A stretch of DNA of 37,604 nucleotides from an uncultured Bacteroidales bacterium (lineage in GTDB: Bacteria > Bacteroidota > Bacteroidia > Bacteroidales > UBA932): positions 1 through 37,604 of the forward strand of contig CALUSM010000027.1 in NCBI GenBank assembly GCA_944323445.1, in the 5' to 3' direction. The position numbers and the translations under genes are program-made. Under the pieces are notes generated by a model. That model worked only from the letters and a program-made list of their open reading frames with translations. It was not told where the DNA came from and did not search any database. Shown here piece by piece: positions 8,301-17,047 of this stretch (position 1 is its first letter; each line of letters starts with the position of its first letter).

Positions 8301-9371
8301 TTACAGTCTGTCGGCAACAGCAGCGAAGGCAGCGGCATCCGGGCCGTCTGAGAATGCGGCGGGCCTGCCGGCGTCTCCGCCCTCCTCTACTGACATGTAG
8401 ATGGGAATGCTGCCCAGAAGCGGGATACTCAGTTCCTCCGCCATCTTCCTGCCGCCGTCCTTGCCGAAGATGTAGTACTTCTCTTCGGGATGCTCCGCGG
8501 GGGTAAACCAGGCCATGTTCTCGACCAGTCCGAGTATCGGCACATTCACGTCCTTGTGGCGGAACATGTTGATGCTCTTTATCACGTCGGCAATGGCCAC
8601 CTGCTGAGGAGTGGTGACGATGACAGCTCCGGTCAGGGGGATGTCGTGGACCATCGAGATATGGATGTCGCCCGTTCCGGGAGGCAGGTCGATGAGCAGA
8701 TAGTCGAGTTCGCCCCAGTCCACCTGCATGACGATCTGTTTCATGGCGTTGCTGGCCATGGGACCGCGCCATATCAGGGCCTGTTCGGGAGCCACGAGGT
8801 GACCTATGGAGAGAAGCTTGATGCCCCACTTCTCGAGGGGAACTATCAGGTCCTTCTCCTCGTCCATGTAGGGTACCTGCCCCTCTGTGCCGGTCATCTT
8901 GGGAATGGAGGGGCCGTAGACATCGGCATCCACCAGACCTACGCGGTATCCCTTCAGGGACAGAGCTACGGCCAGATTGACCGAGACAGTGGACTTGCCC
9001 ACGCCGCCCTTGCCGGAGGCCACGGCGATAATCTTGCCGATGCCCTGCAGCTGGGTGTCGTCCAGGTCATTGACCGTCTTCTTGGTGGGCTTGCGCTCCC
9101 GCACCAGTTCTATGATGGATATCTTGGCGTGAGGGAACTCCGCGGCCATAGCCTGCTCGCACTCCTTCTTGATAGAGGACAGAAGGGGGTCCGGAGAAGG
9201 CACGACCAGCTTGAAACGGACCAGCACGGCCTTCTCTCCGGCCAGCGGATCCGCAGGTTCGACGGCAGCCCCGTTCCCGTCGAAGAGCTTGATGTCCTCG
9301 ACGAGACCGAGGGAAACAATGTCCTTGTCAGCCGCCGGATGAATGATCCTTGAAAGTGTTTCTAAAATCAT
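8301..9371 (-). CDS. mrp: Mrp/NBP35-type iron-sulfur carrier ATPase (ApbC-like)
   Basis: This 356-residue protein has an N-terminal MIP18/DUF59-like domain (about 1-90) and a deviant Walker A P-loop ATPase domain, GKGGVGKST at 120-128. It also has the switch motif LVDADVYGPSIPKM and LLIDLPPGTGD. Mrp proteins bind and transfer 4Fe-4S clusters to apo-proteins in the cytoplasm. The CxxC pair found in many homologues would lie near NMAWFTPAEHPEEKYYIFG; here that stretch has no cysteine. Cluster binding, if retained, must use other residues. It follows the S46 peptidase gene by 18 bp. Fe-S assembly is a housekeeping role, so the sigma/SusC neighbours may be coincidental. Confidence 0.94.
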   Translation of the reverse strand: MILETLSRIIHPAADKDIVSLGLVEDIKLFDGNGAAVEPADPLAGEKAVLVRFKLVVPSPDPLLSSIKKECEQAMAAEFPHAKISIIELVRERKPTKKTVNDLDDTQLQGIGKIIAVASGKGGVGKSTVSVNLAVALSLKGYRVGLVDADVYGPSIPKMTGTEGQVPYMDEEKDLIVPLEKWGIKLLSIGHLVAPEQALIWRGPMASNAMKQIVMQVDWGELDYLLIDLPPGTGDIHISMVHDIPLTGAVIVTTPQQVAIADVIKSINMFRHKDVNVPILGLVENMAWFTPAEHPEEKYYIFGKDGGRKMAEELSIPLLGSIPIYMSVEEGGDAGRPAAFSDGPDAAAFAAVADRL

Positions 9372-9389
9372 TTCCGCGTAGAAAGTTAA

Positions 9390-11540
9390 TTATTCAACGA
9401 TATCCAGCTCCTCGATGAGGTTGGTGGCTCCTCCGAACTTCTCGATGATGAAGAGGACGTAACGGATATCCACGCTGATGCACCTCTGGAGCTCGGGCTC
9501 GAAGATGATGTCACCGCTCATGGACTCCCAGTTGCCGTCAAAAGCCAGACCGATAAGCTCGCCGCGGCCGTTCATGATGGGTGAGCCGGAGTTACCGCCG
9601 GTGATATCAAGGTTGGAGATGAAAGCCAGAGGCATCTTGCCGTTATCCATGGCATAACGGCCGAAATCCTTGTTCTGCCACAACTCCTTGAGCTTGTCAG
9701 GCACCACAAACTCCCAGTTGGAGGAATCCTCCTTCTCCATCACGCCGTCCAGGGTCGTGTAATAATTGTAGAAGACCGCATCACGGGGATAGTAAGGCAT
9801 GACGGTACCGTAGGTCAGACGCATCGTGAAGTTGGCATCGGGATAGATGGCCTCGCCCTCACGCATCTCGAGGGTACCTGCGATGTAGTCTTTCTTGCCC
9901 TGTGCAAACTGCTCTGCGTATTGGTTATAGGCAATCACATGAGGATTATAGCTCTCGATGAACGACTTGCGGACAGCTAACGCGGGATCGGCATTAAAGG
10001 CAGCTGTATCTCCGGAAGCAATAGCGTCCTTGACCTTGTCGAGGGAAACGAAAACAGACTTGTCGAACAGATTCTCCACAAACGCATTGACATCACCGCC
10101 GAACTGAGTGTCTACATCCTGATAGAACGAGGGCAGCTGGTCCGCGGGAATGCTCTCCCTAAGCAGCTGTATCATAGCCACGGCCACCTTCTTGTCGGTG
10201 GGCATGGAATAGTCCTCGTAGAAGGATTCCAGACGGCTGTTGATTTTCTCGAGCTGCGCTTCTTTCCCGGCAGGGTCACCGGCTGCAAGAGCGTCCACGA
10301 TTTCCCTGACATTGGAAGCAACGCTCACCAGCTCGATGCGGCCTATGCTCTCATTGATATAGGTCATCAGGATGTTGTCGGCCTTGCGTCCCTCGACAGC
10401 GGCGTTGATGTTCTCAAGAGCCTTGCCGTAGCGGGCGATACGATCCTCGCCGCCGGCATTGACCCACTCGGTGAAAGCCTGCTCCTCAGCAGCGCGGCGT
10501 GCCTCTACTCCGAGCTTCGCGAAGGTCTCGTTCATTCCGATCCACTTCTTCCAGCCGTTGGAGGAGCCTGCGTACTTGTTGGCATACTGGAGCATAATCT
10601 TGGGATCTGCCTCCATATCGGCCATCAGCACATCCTGACGGAGGGTGCGCACCTTGATGGCAGCCTCGTTCTTCTCAGTGGTCTCACGCAGCTCGGAAGC
10701 GGTCATGAAACGATTGGTCGAGCCGGGATATCCCATAATCATGGCGGGAGAGCCCTCCTCATAACCGGCGAGGGATATTTTCAGATACTGTTTCGGAGTG
10801 TAGGGGACGTTGGTCTCGGAGTAGTCGGCAGGATTGTTGTCCTGACCGGCATAGACGCGGAAGATGGAGAAGTCTCCAGTGTGGCGGGGCCACATCCAGT
10901 TGTCTGTGTCAGCGCCGAACTTACCGATGGACGAGGGGGGGGCGCCCACGAAACGCACATCTGTGAACACCTTATACACAATAAAGTAGTAGGTGTTGCC
11001 GCCATAGAACGAGTTAATGCTGCCCTCGATGAACTTCCCGTCGCAGCCGGCTTTCCTGGCCAGCTTGTCCTGCAGCTTGGTCATCGCCTTCTCCTTGTCC
11101 TCTTGGGTCTTGGCCTTGGAAAGAGCTTTGTTCACCTGCTCGGTGACATCCGTAAAGCTCTCAAGAAACCTGACGCTGAGACCCGGAGCCGGAATCTCCT
11201 CCTCCAGGCTCAGGGCCCAGAAACCGTCCTGGAGATAGTTGTGCTCCACTGTGCTGAGAGCCTGGATAGTACCGTAGCCGCAGTGATGGTTGGTAAAGAG
11301 CAGACCCTTGTCCGACACTATCTCTCCGGTACATCCGTTACCGAAGATGACGATGGCGTCTTTGATGGAGGAATTATTCAGATCGTATATCTCCTGAGGG
11401 GTGATCTGAAAACCCAACTCAGTCATTTTCCCGCTGTTCATCTTCTCCAGCAGGGGCAGCAGCCACATGCCCTCGTCAGCCTTCACCGGGACCAGGGGCA
11501 GCAGCAGAAGCATTAAACTCAATAATCTTGATTTTTTCAT
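9390..11540 (-). CDS. S46-family dipeptidyl peptidase, DPP7-type
   Basis: This 716-residue exported protease has a signal peptide (1-21) and starts its mature chain with DEGMWLLP, the S46 hallmark. The trypsin-like triad can be placed at His86 (TNHHCGYG), the Asp in DNWMWPRHTGDFS, and Ser651 (GGNSGSP). The substrate-selecting position is Gly669 in FDGNWE. Family knowledge links Gly here to DPP7-like preference for hydrophobic residues, and Arg to DPP11-like acidic preference. Such periplasmic enzymes cut dipeptides from oligopeptides for amino-acid nutrition in Bacteroidota. A TATATTTG promoter element lies 27 bp upstream, in a 41-bp gap shared with the divergent glycerate kinase gene. Confidence 0.95.
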   Translation of the reverse strand: MKKSRLLSLMLLLLPLVPVKADEGMWLLPLLEKMNSGKMTELGFQITPQEIYDLNNSSIKDAIVIFGNGCTGEIVSDKGLLFTNHHCGYGTIQALSTVEHNYLQDGFWALSLEEEIPAPGLSVRFLESFTDVTEQVNKALSKAKTQEDKEKAMTKLQDKLARKAGCDGKFIEGSINSFYGGNTYYFIVYKVFTDVRFVGAPPSSIGKFGADTDNWMWPRHTGDFSIFRVYAGQDNNPADYSETNVPYTPKQYLKISLAGYEEGSPAMIMGYPGSTNRFMTASELRETTEKNEAAIKVRTLRQDVLMADMEADPKIMLQYANKYAGSSNGWKKWIGMNETFAKLGVEARRAAEEQAFTEWVNAGGEDRIARYGKALENINAAVEGRKADNILMTYINESIGRIELVSVASNVREIVDALAAGDPAGKEAQLEKINSRLESFYEDYSMPTDKKVAVAMIQLLRESIPADQLPSFYQDVDTQFGGDVNAFVENLFDKSVFVSLDKVKDAIASGDTAAFNADPALAVRKSFIESYNPHVIAYNQYAEQFAQGKKDYIAGTLEMREGEAIYPDANFTMRLTYGTVMPYYPRDAVFYNYYTTLDGVMEKEDSSNWEFVVPDKLKELWQNKDFGRYAMDNGKMPLAFISNLDITGGNSGSPIMNGRGELIGLAFDGNWESMSGDIIFEPELQRCISVDIRYVLFIIEKFGGATNLIEELDIVE

Positions 11541-11555
11541 TTTTCTTAAAGTTTA

Positions 11556-11575
11556 TAAATTTGAACACAAATATA
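11556..11575. promoter_or_regulatory. Overlapping divergent promoters for glycerate kinase (+) and S46 peptidase (-)
   Basis: TAAATTTG (11556-11563, plus) and CAAATATA (11568-11575, i.e. TATATTTG on minus) both fit the Bacteroidota -7 consensus TAnnTTTG. They are only 4 bp apart inside a 41-bp intergenic region, so the two genes cannot easily be transcribed at the same moment. Clear -33 TTTG elements are not seen. Confidence 0.6.
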
Positions 11576-11581
11576 AAAATT

Positions 11582-12751
11582 ATGAGCGGTTTTGGCAAAA
11601 TAGTAATCGCGACTGACAAATTCAAGGGCTCCATGACCGCAGTCCAGGCCTCGGAGGCAATCAGGGACGGCATCATAGAGGGGTACTGCAGCTCCGGAGA
11701 GACAATGCCGCAGATACTCCTGCGGCCGATGGCTGACGGAGGCGAAGGCAGCATGGGGGTAATGGAAAGGGCCCTGCTGGAAGCGTCGGTACAATATGAG
11801 AAGGCCTTCATGGACAGTGTCAATCACCTCGGGGAGCCCATTCTCGCCCCAGTGCTGCTGTACAACGGAACAGACGGCACGCGGGAGGCATTTGTAGAGA
11901 TGGCATCGGTCTGCGGCCTCAACATGGTCCCGCGTGAGAAGCGCAACCTGCTGCGTTCCACCACCTACGGGCTAGGCACAGTCATCCGGACGCTCATCGA
12001 GGAACACGGAATCCGCAGGATGCTGTTGGCTATCGGCGGCAGCGGCACCAACGACGGCGGCTTCGGCATGCTCACCGCCCTCGGCTGGTCCTTCTCCAAC
12101 TCCAATCCTTTCCGCAACCGCGACATCCCGACGTTCATCAGCGGCATTGAGACAGCCTCGGACCGCTCCGTAGCCGACATCTGTCCCCACCTGCGGGAGA
12201 CGGAAATCATCGTGGCCACAGACGTCACCAGCCCCCTGCTCGGACCGCTCGGCGCCACAGCCGTATACGGGCCGCAGAAAGGCTGCCGGAAGCAGGACGC
12301 CCCGGCATTCGAACAGGCATTGGAAAATTGGGTGAAGGTAATCGGAGTCCCCGACTTCCCCGGAGCCGGAGCCGCCGGAGGGACAGGATACGCCCTGCAG
12401 GCAGCCCTCGGAGCCAGACTGCTTCCGGGCTGGCAGGTGTTTGCCTCGATGCTGCACCTCGAGGAGGATATTGCCTCCGCCGACCTGGTAATCACCGGCG
12501 AGGGCCGTTTCGACAAGTCTTCCCTGACAGGGAAGCTGCCCGCCGGCATCGCCACCCTCTGCCGCCGCTACGGTAAGCCTCTGTGGGTAGTCACCGGCAC
12601 CTGCCGCGTCCCGGCCGACCAGCTCCCACTACTCGGCATCACCCGCGTCATCGAGATTTCAGCCTCCGCCGCACCCGGCGAGGACCCCTTCTCAGACGCC
12701 CCCGCCATCATCCGGCACGCTATCGGAAAAGCAGCGGCAGAAACTCTGTGA
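11582..12751 (+). CDS. Glycerate kinase (GlxK/GarK family)
   Basis: The start at 11582 (MSGFGKIVIATDKFKGSMTA) is chosen because family members begin with this strand and the DxFKGS(L/M)(T/S)A motif; this leaves 389 residues. Other family signatures are RPMADGGEG, the glycine-rich IGGSGTNDGGFGML, and the late ADLVITGEGRFDKSSLTGK. The enzyme phosphorylates D-glycerate with ATP and feeds it into glycolysis or serine metabolism; whether the product is 2- or 3-phosphoglycerate cannot be told here. The last 32 bp overlap the end of the convergent esterase gene. Confidence 0.94.
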   Translation: MSGFGKIVIATDKFKGSMTAVQASEAIRDGIIEGYCSSGETMPQILLRPMADGGEGSMGVMERALLEASVQYEKAFMDSVNHLGEPILAPVLLYNGTDGTREAFVEMASVCGLNMVPREKRNLLRSTTYGLGTVIRTLIEEHGIRRMLLAIGGSGTNDGGFGMLTALGWSFSNSNPFRNRDIPTFISGIETASDRSVADICPHLRETEIIVATDVTSPLLGPLGATAVYGPQKGCRKQDAPAFEQALENWVKVIGVPDFPGAGAAGGTGYALQAALGARLLPGWQVFASMLHLEEDIASADLVITGEGRFDKSSLTGKLPAGIATLCRRYGKPLWVVTGTCRVPADQLPLLGITRVIEISASAAPGEDPFSDAPAIIRHAIGKAAAETL

Positions 12752-13934
12752 GATAGATACGCCAATTGCGCCAGATATGCCCCTCGCCGTTCTCATAATA
12801 GGTGTAGGGCCAGCCGTGGCTGTCAAGAAACGCACGGTAGTCGGTATTGAACTTATACAGAAAATCTTCCGTACCGATACCTATCCAGTACAGGGCCGGC
12901 TGCTCCGAGAACTGCACGGACAGGCTGCCCTCGATGTCGGAGTATGCTCCGGCGGCAGCACCGTCGTCCGTCCTTCTATCCCTCGGCAGCACCGCCGCGG
13001 AGAAAAGTCCCACGTAGCCGAACATGTCAGGATACATCCTCGAGATGTTCATCGAGTGGCCGCCGCCCATCGAAAGGCCTGCAATGGCCCTGGAGGCCTT
13101 GTCCCTGCGCACCCGGTAATGCTGCCCGACATAATTTACGATATCCGGAAAGGACTCCTCCATCGTAGCGGCCGCCTCTCCCGACCAGTTGAAATCGGGC
13201 TGCTCCAGACCGCCCGGCTTCTGACCTGGGGCAGCATCGTTGAAGACATGGCCGTTGGGCATTACCACAATCATCGGGACGCAGCGTCCGGCAGCGATGA
13301 GGTTGTCCAGTATCTCCGCCGCCCGGCCCAGGTCGCTCCAGGCCTCCTCGTCCCCGCCCATGCCGTGCAGCAGGTAGAGCACGGGGTACCGGTCCTTGCC
13401 GCTGCCGTAGCCCGCAGGGGTGTAGACAGTCATGCGGCGGGTGGTCCCGAGCGCAGGACTCTCATACCATACCTTGGAGACCGTACCGTGGGGCACGTCC
13501 TGGACCGAATACAGGTCTCCGGGATTCCCGGCCACTATAAAATAATTGGTCAGGGACGAGACATCCCTCTTGATGAACACATTGGACATGTCCAATACCT
13601 TCAGCCCGTCCACTCTGAACGTGTAGCTGTAGAGCTCGGAGCGCAGGGGCGGCGTCGTATGTTCCCAGACACCGCCCTCTCCCTCGCGGAGCTCCGCCCG
13701 GTAATTGCCCTGACAGTCACCGGAAAGCGAGTCGGAAAGGAAATCCCCCTCAACCCATACCTCCACCGCCTTGGGGGCGAAGAGACGGAAAGTCACCCTG
13801 CCGTCAGGATGCACTTCCGGAGACTTGACTGTACGTGTTGACCAGATGGCCTGCTGCGCGCCGGCCGTAAATACCGAAAAGAGCACGACGGCCAGAAAAG
13901 CCGCCGCGCCCTTGTTCCATGAAAAACTGCTCAT
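12720..13934 (-). CDS. Exported esterase with N-terminal E-set/CBM48-like domain (esterase D family)
   Basis: This 404-residue protein has a signal peptide (about 1-27, ending TAGAQ). An immunoglobulin-like E-set domain (about 30-130; VTFRLFAPKAVEVWVEGDF) comes next. The alpha/beta-hydrolase domain of the putative esterase (PF00756) family has PVLYLLHGMGGDEEAW, nucleophile Ser288 in GLSMGG, probable Asp357 in GTED, and His386 in GEGHIW. The layout is that of Bacteroidota feruloyl/acetyl-xylan esterase-like enzymes, but the true acyl substrate is uncertain. It starts 1 bp after the aquaporin stop, so it is probably the third gene of a GH133-aqpZ-esterase operon. Its end overlaps the glycerate kinase gene by 32 bp. 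Confidence 0.88.
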   Translation of the reverse strand: MSSFSWNKGAAAFLAVVLFSVFTAGAQQAIWSTRTVKSPEVHPDGRVTFRLFAPKAVEVWVEGDFLSDSLSGDCQGNYRAELREGEGGVWEHTTPPLRSELYSYTFRVDGLKVLDMSNVFIKRDVSSLTNYFIVAGNPGDLYSVQDVPHGTVSKVWYESPALGTTRRMTVYTPAGYGSGKDRYPVLYLLHGMGGDEEAWSDLGRAAEILDNLIAAGRCVPMIVVMPNGHVFNDAAPGQKPGGLEQPDFNWSGEAAATMEESFPDIVNYVGQHYRVRRDKASRAIAGLSMGGGHSMNISRMYPDMFGYVGLFSAAVLPRDRRTDDGAAAGAYSDIEGSLSVQFSEQPALYWIGIGTEDFLYKFNTDYRAFLDSHGWPYTYYENGEGHIWRNWRIYLTEFLPLLFR

Positions 13935-13935
13935 A

Positions 13936-14622
13936 TTATTTTTCCTCCTTGGCAGTGAGACCTTTCCATACCAGAGCTGACAAGGCTGCTCCGAGGAACG
14001 GAGCTACAATGAAGAGCCACAGCTGGGACAGCGCCTGACCGCCCTCGAATACCGCGGGGGCTATGCTACGGGCTGGATTCACCGAAGTGCCGGTGATAGG
14101 GATGCACACGATGTGGATCAGTACCAGTGTGAGACCTATGGCCAGACCGGCGAAGTTGCCGGCGCCTCGTTTCGGGTCAGTCGCACCGAGAACCACCAGT
14201 ACGAAGATAAAGGTGAACACCGTCTCAGCGATGAAAGCCTGGAGCGCCTCACCCTCTCCGAATGAGTTGGAGCCCGTCATGGTAGGACCGTCATGCGCTC
14301 CGGTGGAGACGAGGGCGAACAGGATGGCAGAGCCTATAAACGCTCCGATTACCTGAAACAGCATGTACATCAGCGCCTCTTTGAAGGGCATCCGGCCCGA
14401 AAGGGTCACTCCCAGTGTGATGGCCGGGTTGATGTGGCATCCGGAAATACCTCCGATCGTGTATGCCATCGCCACTACTGCAAGTCCGAAAGACAGCGCG
14501 ACTCCGAGTGTCCCGACACCCGCGCCAACAGTACCGGCGATACTGCCTGCGAAAACGGCACTTCCGCAGCCCATGAGAACGAGGACCATAGTCCCGATCA
14601 TTTCTGCTAAATACTTTTTCAT
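13936..14622 (-). CDS. aqpZ: Aquaporin Z (water channel)
   Basis: This 228-residue membrane protein has six predicted helices and two NPA half-helix motifs, N65-P66-A67 (CHINPAITLG) and N182-P183-A184 followed by R185 (TSVNPARSIAP). The His in LVLIHIVCIPITGTSVNPAR and R185 match two selectivity-filter residues of E. coli AqpZ, which points to a water-selective pore rather than a glycerol facilitator. The gene lies between an exported GH133-like enzyme (38 bp upstream) and an exported esterase (1 bp downstream). Co-transcription is likely, though a functional link is not obvious. Confidence 0.96.
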   Translation of the reverse strand: MKKYLAEMIGTMVLVLMGCGSAVFAGSIAGTVGAGVGTLGVALSFGLAVVAMAYTIGGISGCHINPAITLGVTLSGRMPFKEALMYMLFQVIGAFIGSAILFALVSTGAHDGPTMTGSNSFGEGEALQAFIAETVFTFIFVLVVLGATDPKRGAGNFAGLAIGLTLVLIHIVCIPITGTSVNPARSIAPAVFEGGQALSQLWLFIVAPFLGAALSALVWKGLTAKEEK

Positions 14623-14660
14623 AACAGTTAATTTTAGAATTTAACCGTAAATATAGTGAT

Positions 14661-16991
14661 TTATTCTATACTCTGATAGTCGAGAGGCGGGTCAAAATAG
14701 CGGGAGAGCGCCTTTATATCCTCCCTATAGCTCGGAGCGGCGAAGTCAGTACCCTCGAAGAAGCGGTTCCACTCTTCATGAAGGCCGGCGATGTGCGGGT
14801 CTACCGCCGCTTCCGACTCATACAGAACCGTGCCGTCAGCTGCATAAAGCCGGGCTGCTAGATATCCGGGAGTACAGGAAAGAGTCAGCATGCTGCCCTG
14901 GGGTACAGTCACTTCAAGAGGGGCAAATGCTCCTATGGAAATGCCGAGGGTCACCTCGCCCGTACCGGTCCAGCAGTAACGGTACTGCTCCCGAGCGCCG
15001 GAGGCCCTGCGGTAGGTACATTCCAGGGCGCCGTCGGCTATGCTCACGCGCTGGTCCAGGGAGGAAATGGCCGAGGGGATGCGGGGCTGAACGTCTATAC
15101 GGCGGCTGAGCATATCGGGACGCACCCCCAGGAAGTACTGACTCCATACGCGGATGTGCTCTCCGTTGCTCCAGGCCTGGAGGAATGTGCCCGAGCGCCT
15201 TACCCAGGTGCTGCCGGGACGGGGCCAGGGATCCGCGCACTCGGACAGGCTGCCGACCGCTCCCTCGTCGAGAGCCTGCCGGTTCATATTGGAAAATAGT
15301 CTGAAAGCTAAGTCCTGCTGACCATACTCCACCATCCGCTGCATAGCCTGACCGTTGAGCCAGAGCCAGACGGTGCCGTTGTGGTAGGCGTCGTCCTTGT
15401 GGTAGCGGTGCCACATCTCGTGCCAGGGATGGAACTGCCCGTCATTCTGGTCGAGGCTCGACACGCCCCAGGGATAGACCAGGTGCTCCCACATCCGGCG
15501 GGTATCCCGCATCCTCAACAGGGTGTCGGACACCAGCTCATGGGCGTAGACGGTGTTGGGACGGAGCTGGAGGTCAGGGGTGCCGTCGGAGTTGAGGTGG
15601 TCGTAGATCAGGCCCGACCCGGGGTCGGTGAAATCGTGCTCGAAATTGGCGCGGACCTTCCCGGCCAGGGCCTCCCACTGCCGGGCCTTGCGGTCCTCGC
15701 CCATGTAGCGGGCCATCTCAGCCGCACATGTCAGCTGCTGATACCAGAGGGCCTGGATGTCCACGGCCCTGTCCCCGCGGGGCGAGCACGGATACTTGCT
15801 CTGGCGCTTGGCGTCCATCCAGGTATCGGCGTCGGCGTGGGTCAGGTAGCCCTTATCATCTGTAAAAAGCTGTGCGGAGGCGTCCGTAGCAGTCTTGACG
15901 GCCGGGTATATCTGCTTGATGAAGTCCACGTCGCCGGTGTATTTCAGGTACTCGTAGGCCTGGATCACGAAGCGGGGAGTACCGTCGGTGGTGTTGTAGA
16001 GGATACCGTCGAGGTTCAGGCGGTTGGGCACGCGGCCGTAGGTCTCCGAGTCAGGGTCTGTATCCTGATAGCGGGCAAATGAAAGGAGGATGTCGCGGGC
16101 CACTTCGAACTCCCCGGTGCATAGCACCGCTCCCGGCATGGCGATGAACATGTCCCTGCCCCAGAAATCGGTGAACCACGGGAAGCCGGCGTACATGCCC
16201 CAGCCTCCGTGCTGGCGGGTCACCAGTTCATCGGCCGTCAGCTCTATCCACGCGAGGGCGCGGTCCAGAGCGGGGAGGTCGGTGCGCATGGCATTGTCCT
16301 GCAGGAGGGACTGCATCCGCTGCTGCCGCTGAGCGAGCCACTGCCGCCCTTCGGAACGGAACTGCGAGGCGAGTTCCCGGCTCTCCTGTTCATTGCCGTA
16401 GGAGATGATGAAGCCGCCCGCATTGCGGGGAGCCTCCACCACCTTGCCGTCGAAACTCAGCTGAGCGTCCGGATTCAGGGCGGAGATGCGGACGAAGTCG
16501 CCCTGGGCCTCCACTGCCGCGTATATCACGGAGTTGCCGTCCTTGCGGGGGAGGGTGACATTGGTGCCGGTAAGTTCGAGGCCGACCTTGCTGCCGGCCA
16601 CTCCGTCCAGAGCGACGAAGAGCACCTTGCGGCTGTCCACCAGTGCAAATGTCTCCACGGCACAGTCATGAACCCTCTCAAGCCGGTCGGGCCACACGGT
16701 CACGGCCGCATCCTTACGGCTGAGCATCCGCCCGTCCACATAGAGCTGGTAATCTGCGAAAATCCTCTTGGCCCGGATGTTCCACCCGGCGTACCAGTCG
16801 CTGAAATCATCCGTTGAAGTCTGGCCGTAGTAGAAACCGGCCTCCTTGTCGCTGTAGGAATATTCCCGCGACTGACCGGACGGTACGGTCACACCAAGGT
16901 CCTCAATTCCGAGGGGCGAGAATGCCGCTGCTCCCGCTGTGGCCGCCGCCATCAGAGCCGCCATCGAAGTAATCCTGAGTACTTTCTTCAT
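14661..16991 (-). CDS. Exported amylo-alpha-1,6-glucosidase-like enzyme (GDE_C / GH133-like)
   Basis: This 776-residue protein begins with a signal peptide (about 1-24). A beta-rich N-terminal domain leads to an (alpha/alpha)6 catalytic domain with the debranching-enzyme signatures WFTDFWGRDMFIAMPG, GRVPNRLNLDG, TWMDAKRQSKYPCSPRGDRAVDIQALWYQQL and GVSSLDQ. Members of this family hydrolyse alpha-1,6-glucosyl branch stubs of glycogen-like glucans. Bacteroidota glycogen debranching enzymes of this type are normally cytoplasmic, so the clean export signal suggests it acts on an extracellular or periplasmic glucan. Its TATCTTTG promoter element (17024-17031, minus) lies 1 bp from that of the divergent HAD phosphatase. 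Confidence 0.88.
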   Translation of the reverse strand: MKKVLRITSMAALMAAATAGAAAFSPLGIEDLGVTVPSGQSREYSYSDKEAGFYYGQTSTDDFSDWYAGWNIRAKRIFADYQLYVDGRMLSRKDAAVTVWPDRLERVHDCAVETFALVDSRKVLFVALDGVAGSKVGLELTGTNVTLPRKDGNSVIYAAVEAQGDFVRISALNPDAQLSFDGKVVEAPRNAGGFIISYGNEQESRELASQFRSEGRQWLAQRQQRMQSLLQDNAMRTDLPALDRALAWIELTADELVTRQHGGWGMYAGFPWFTDFWGRDMFIAMPGAVLCTGEFEVARDILLSFARYQDTDPDSETYGRVPNRLNLDGILYNTTDGTPRFVIQAYEYLKYTGDVDFIKQIYPAVKTATDASAQLFTDDKGYLTHADADTWMDAKRQSKYPCSPRGDRAVDIQALWYQQLTCAAEMARYMGEDRKARQWEALAGKVRANFEHDFTDPGSGLIYDHLNSDGTPDLQLRPNTVYAHELVSDTLLRMRDTRRMWEHLVYPWGVSSLDQNDGQFHPWHEMWHRYHKDDAYHNGTVWLWLNGQAMQRMVEYGQQDLAFRLFSNMNRQALDEGAVGSLSECADPWPRPGSTWVRRSGTFLQAWSNGEHIRVWSQYFLGVRPDMLSRRIDVQPRIPSAISSLDQRVSIADGALECTYRRASGAREQYRYCWTGTGEVTLGISIGAFAPLEVTVPQGSMLTLSCTPGYLAARLYAADGTVLYESEAAVDPHIAGLHEEWNRFFEGTDFAAPSYREDIKALSRYFDPPLDYQSIE

Positions 16992-17023
16992 ATCGCTTAA
17001 GTTATCTTAGTGAAAAAATCACT

Positions 17024-17040
17024 CAAAGATACTAAATTTG
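17024..17040. promoter_or_regulatory. Back-to-back -7 elements for GH133-like gene (-) and HAD phosphatase (+)
   Basis: CAAAGATA (TATCTTTG on minus, 17024-17031) and TAAATTTG (plus, 17033-17040) are separated by one base. Both match TAnnTTTG. The plus element ends 7 nt before the ATG at 17048, giving an almost leaderless transcript. The minus element gives a leader of about 30 nt. Confidence 0.6.
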
Positions 17041-17047
17041 CAGAGTT

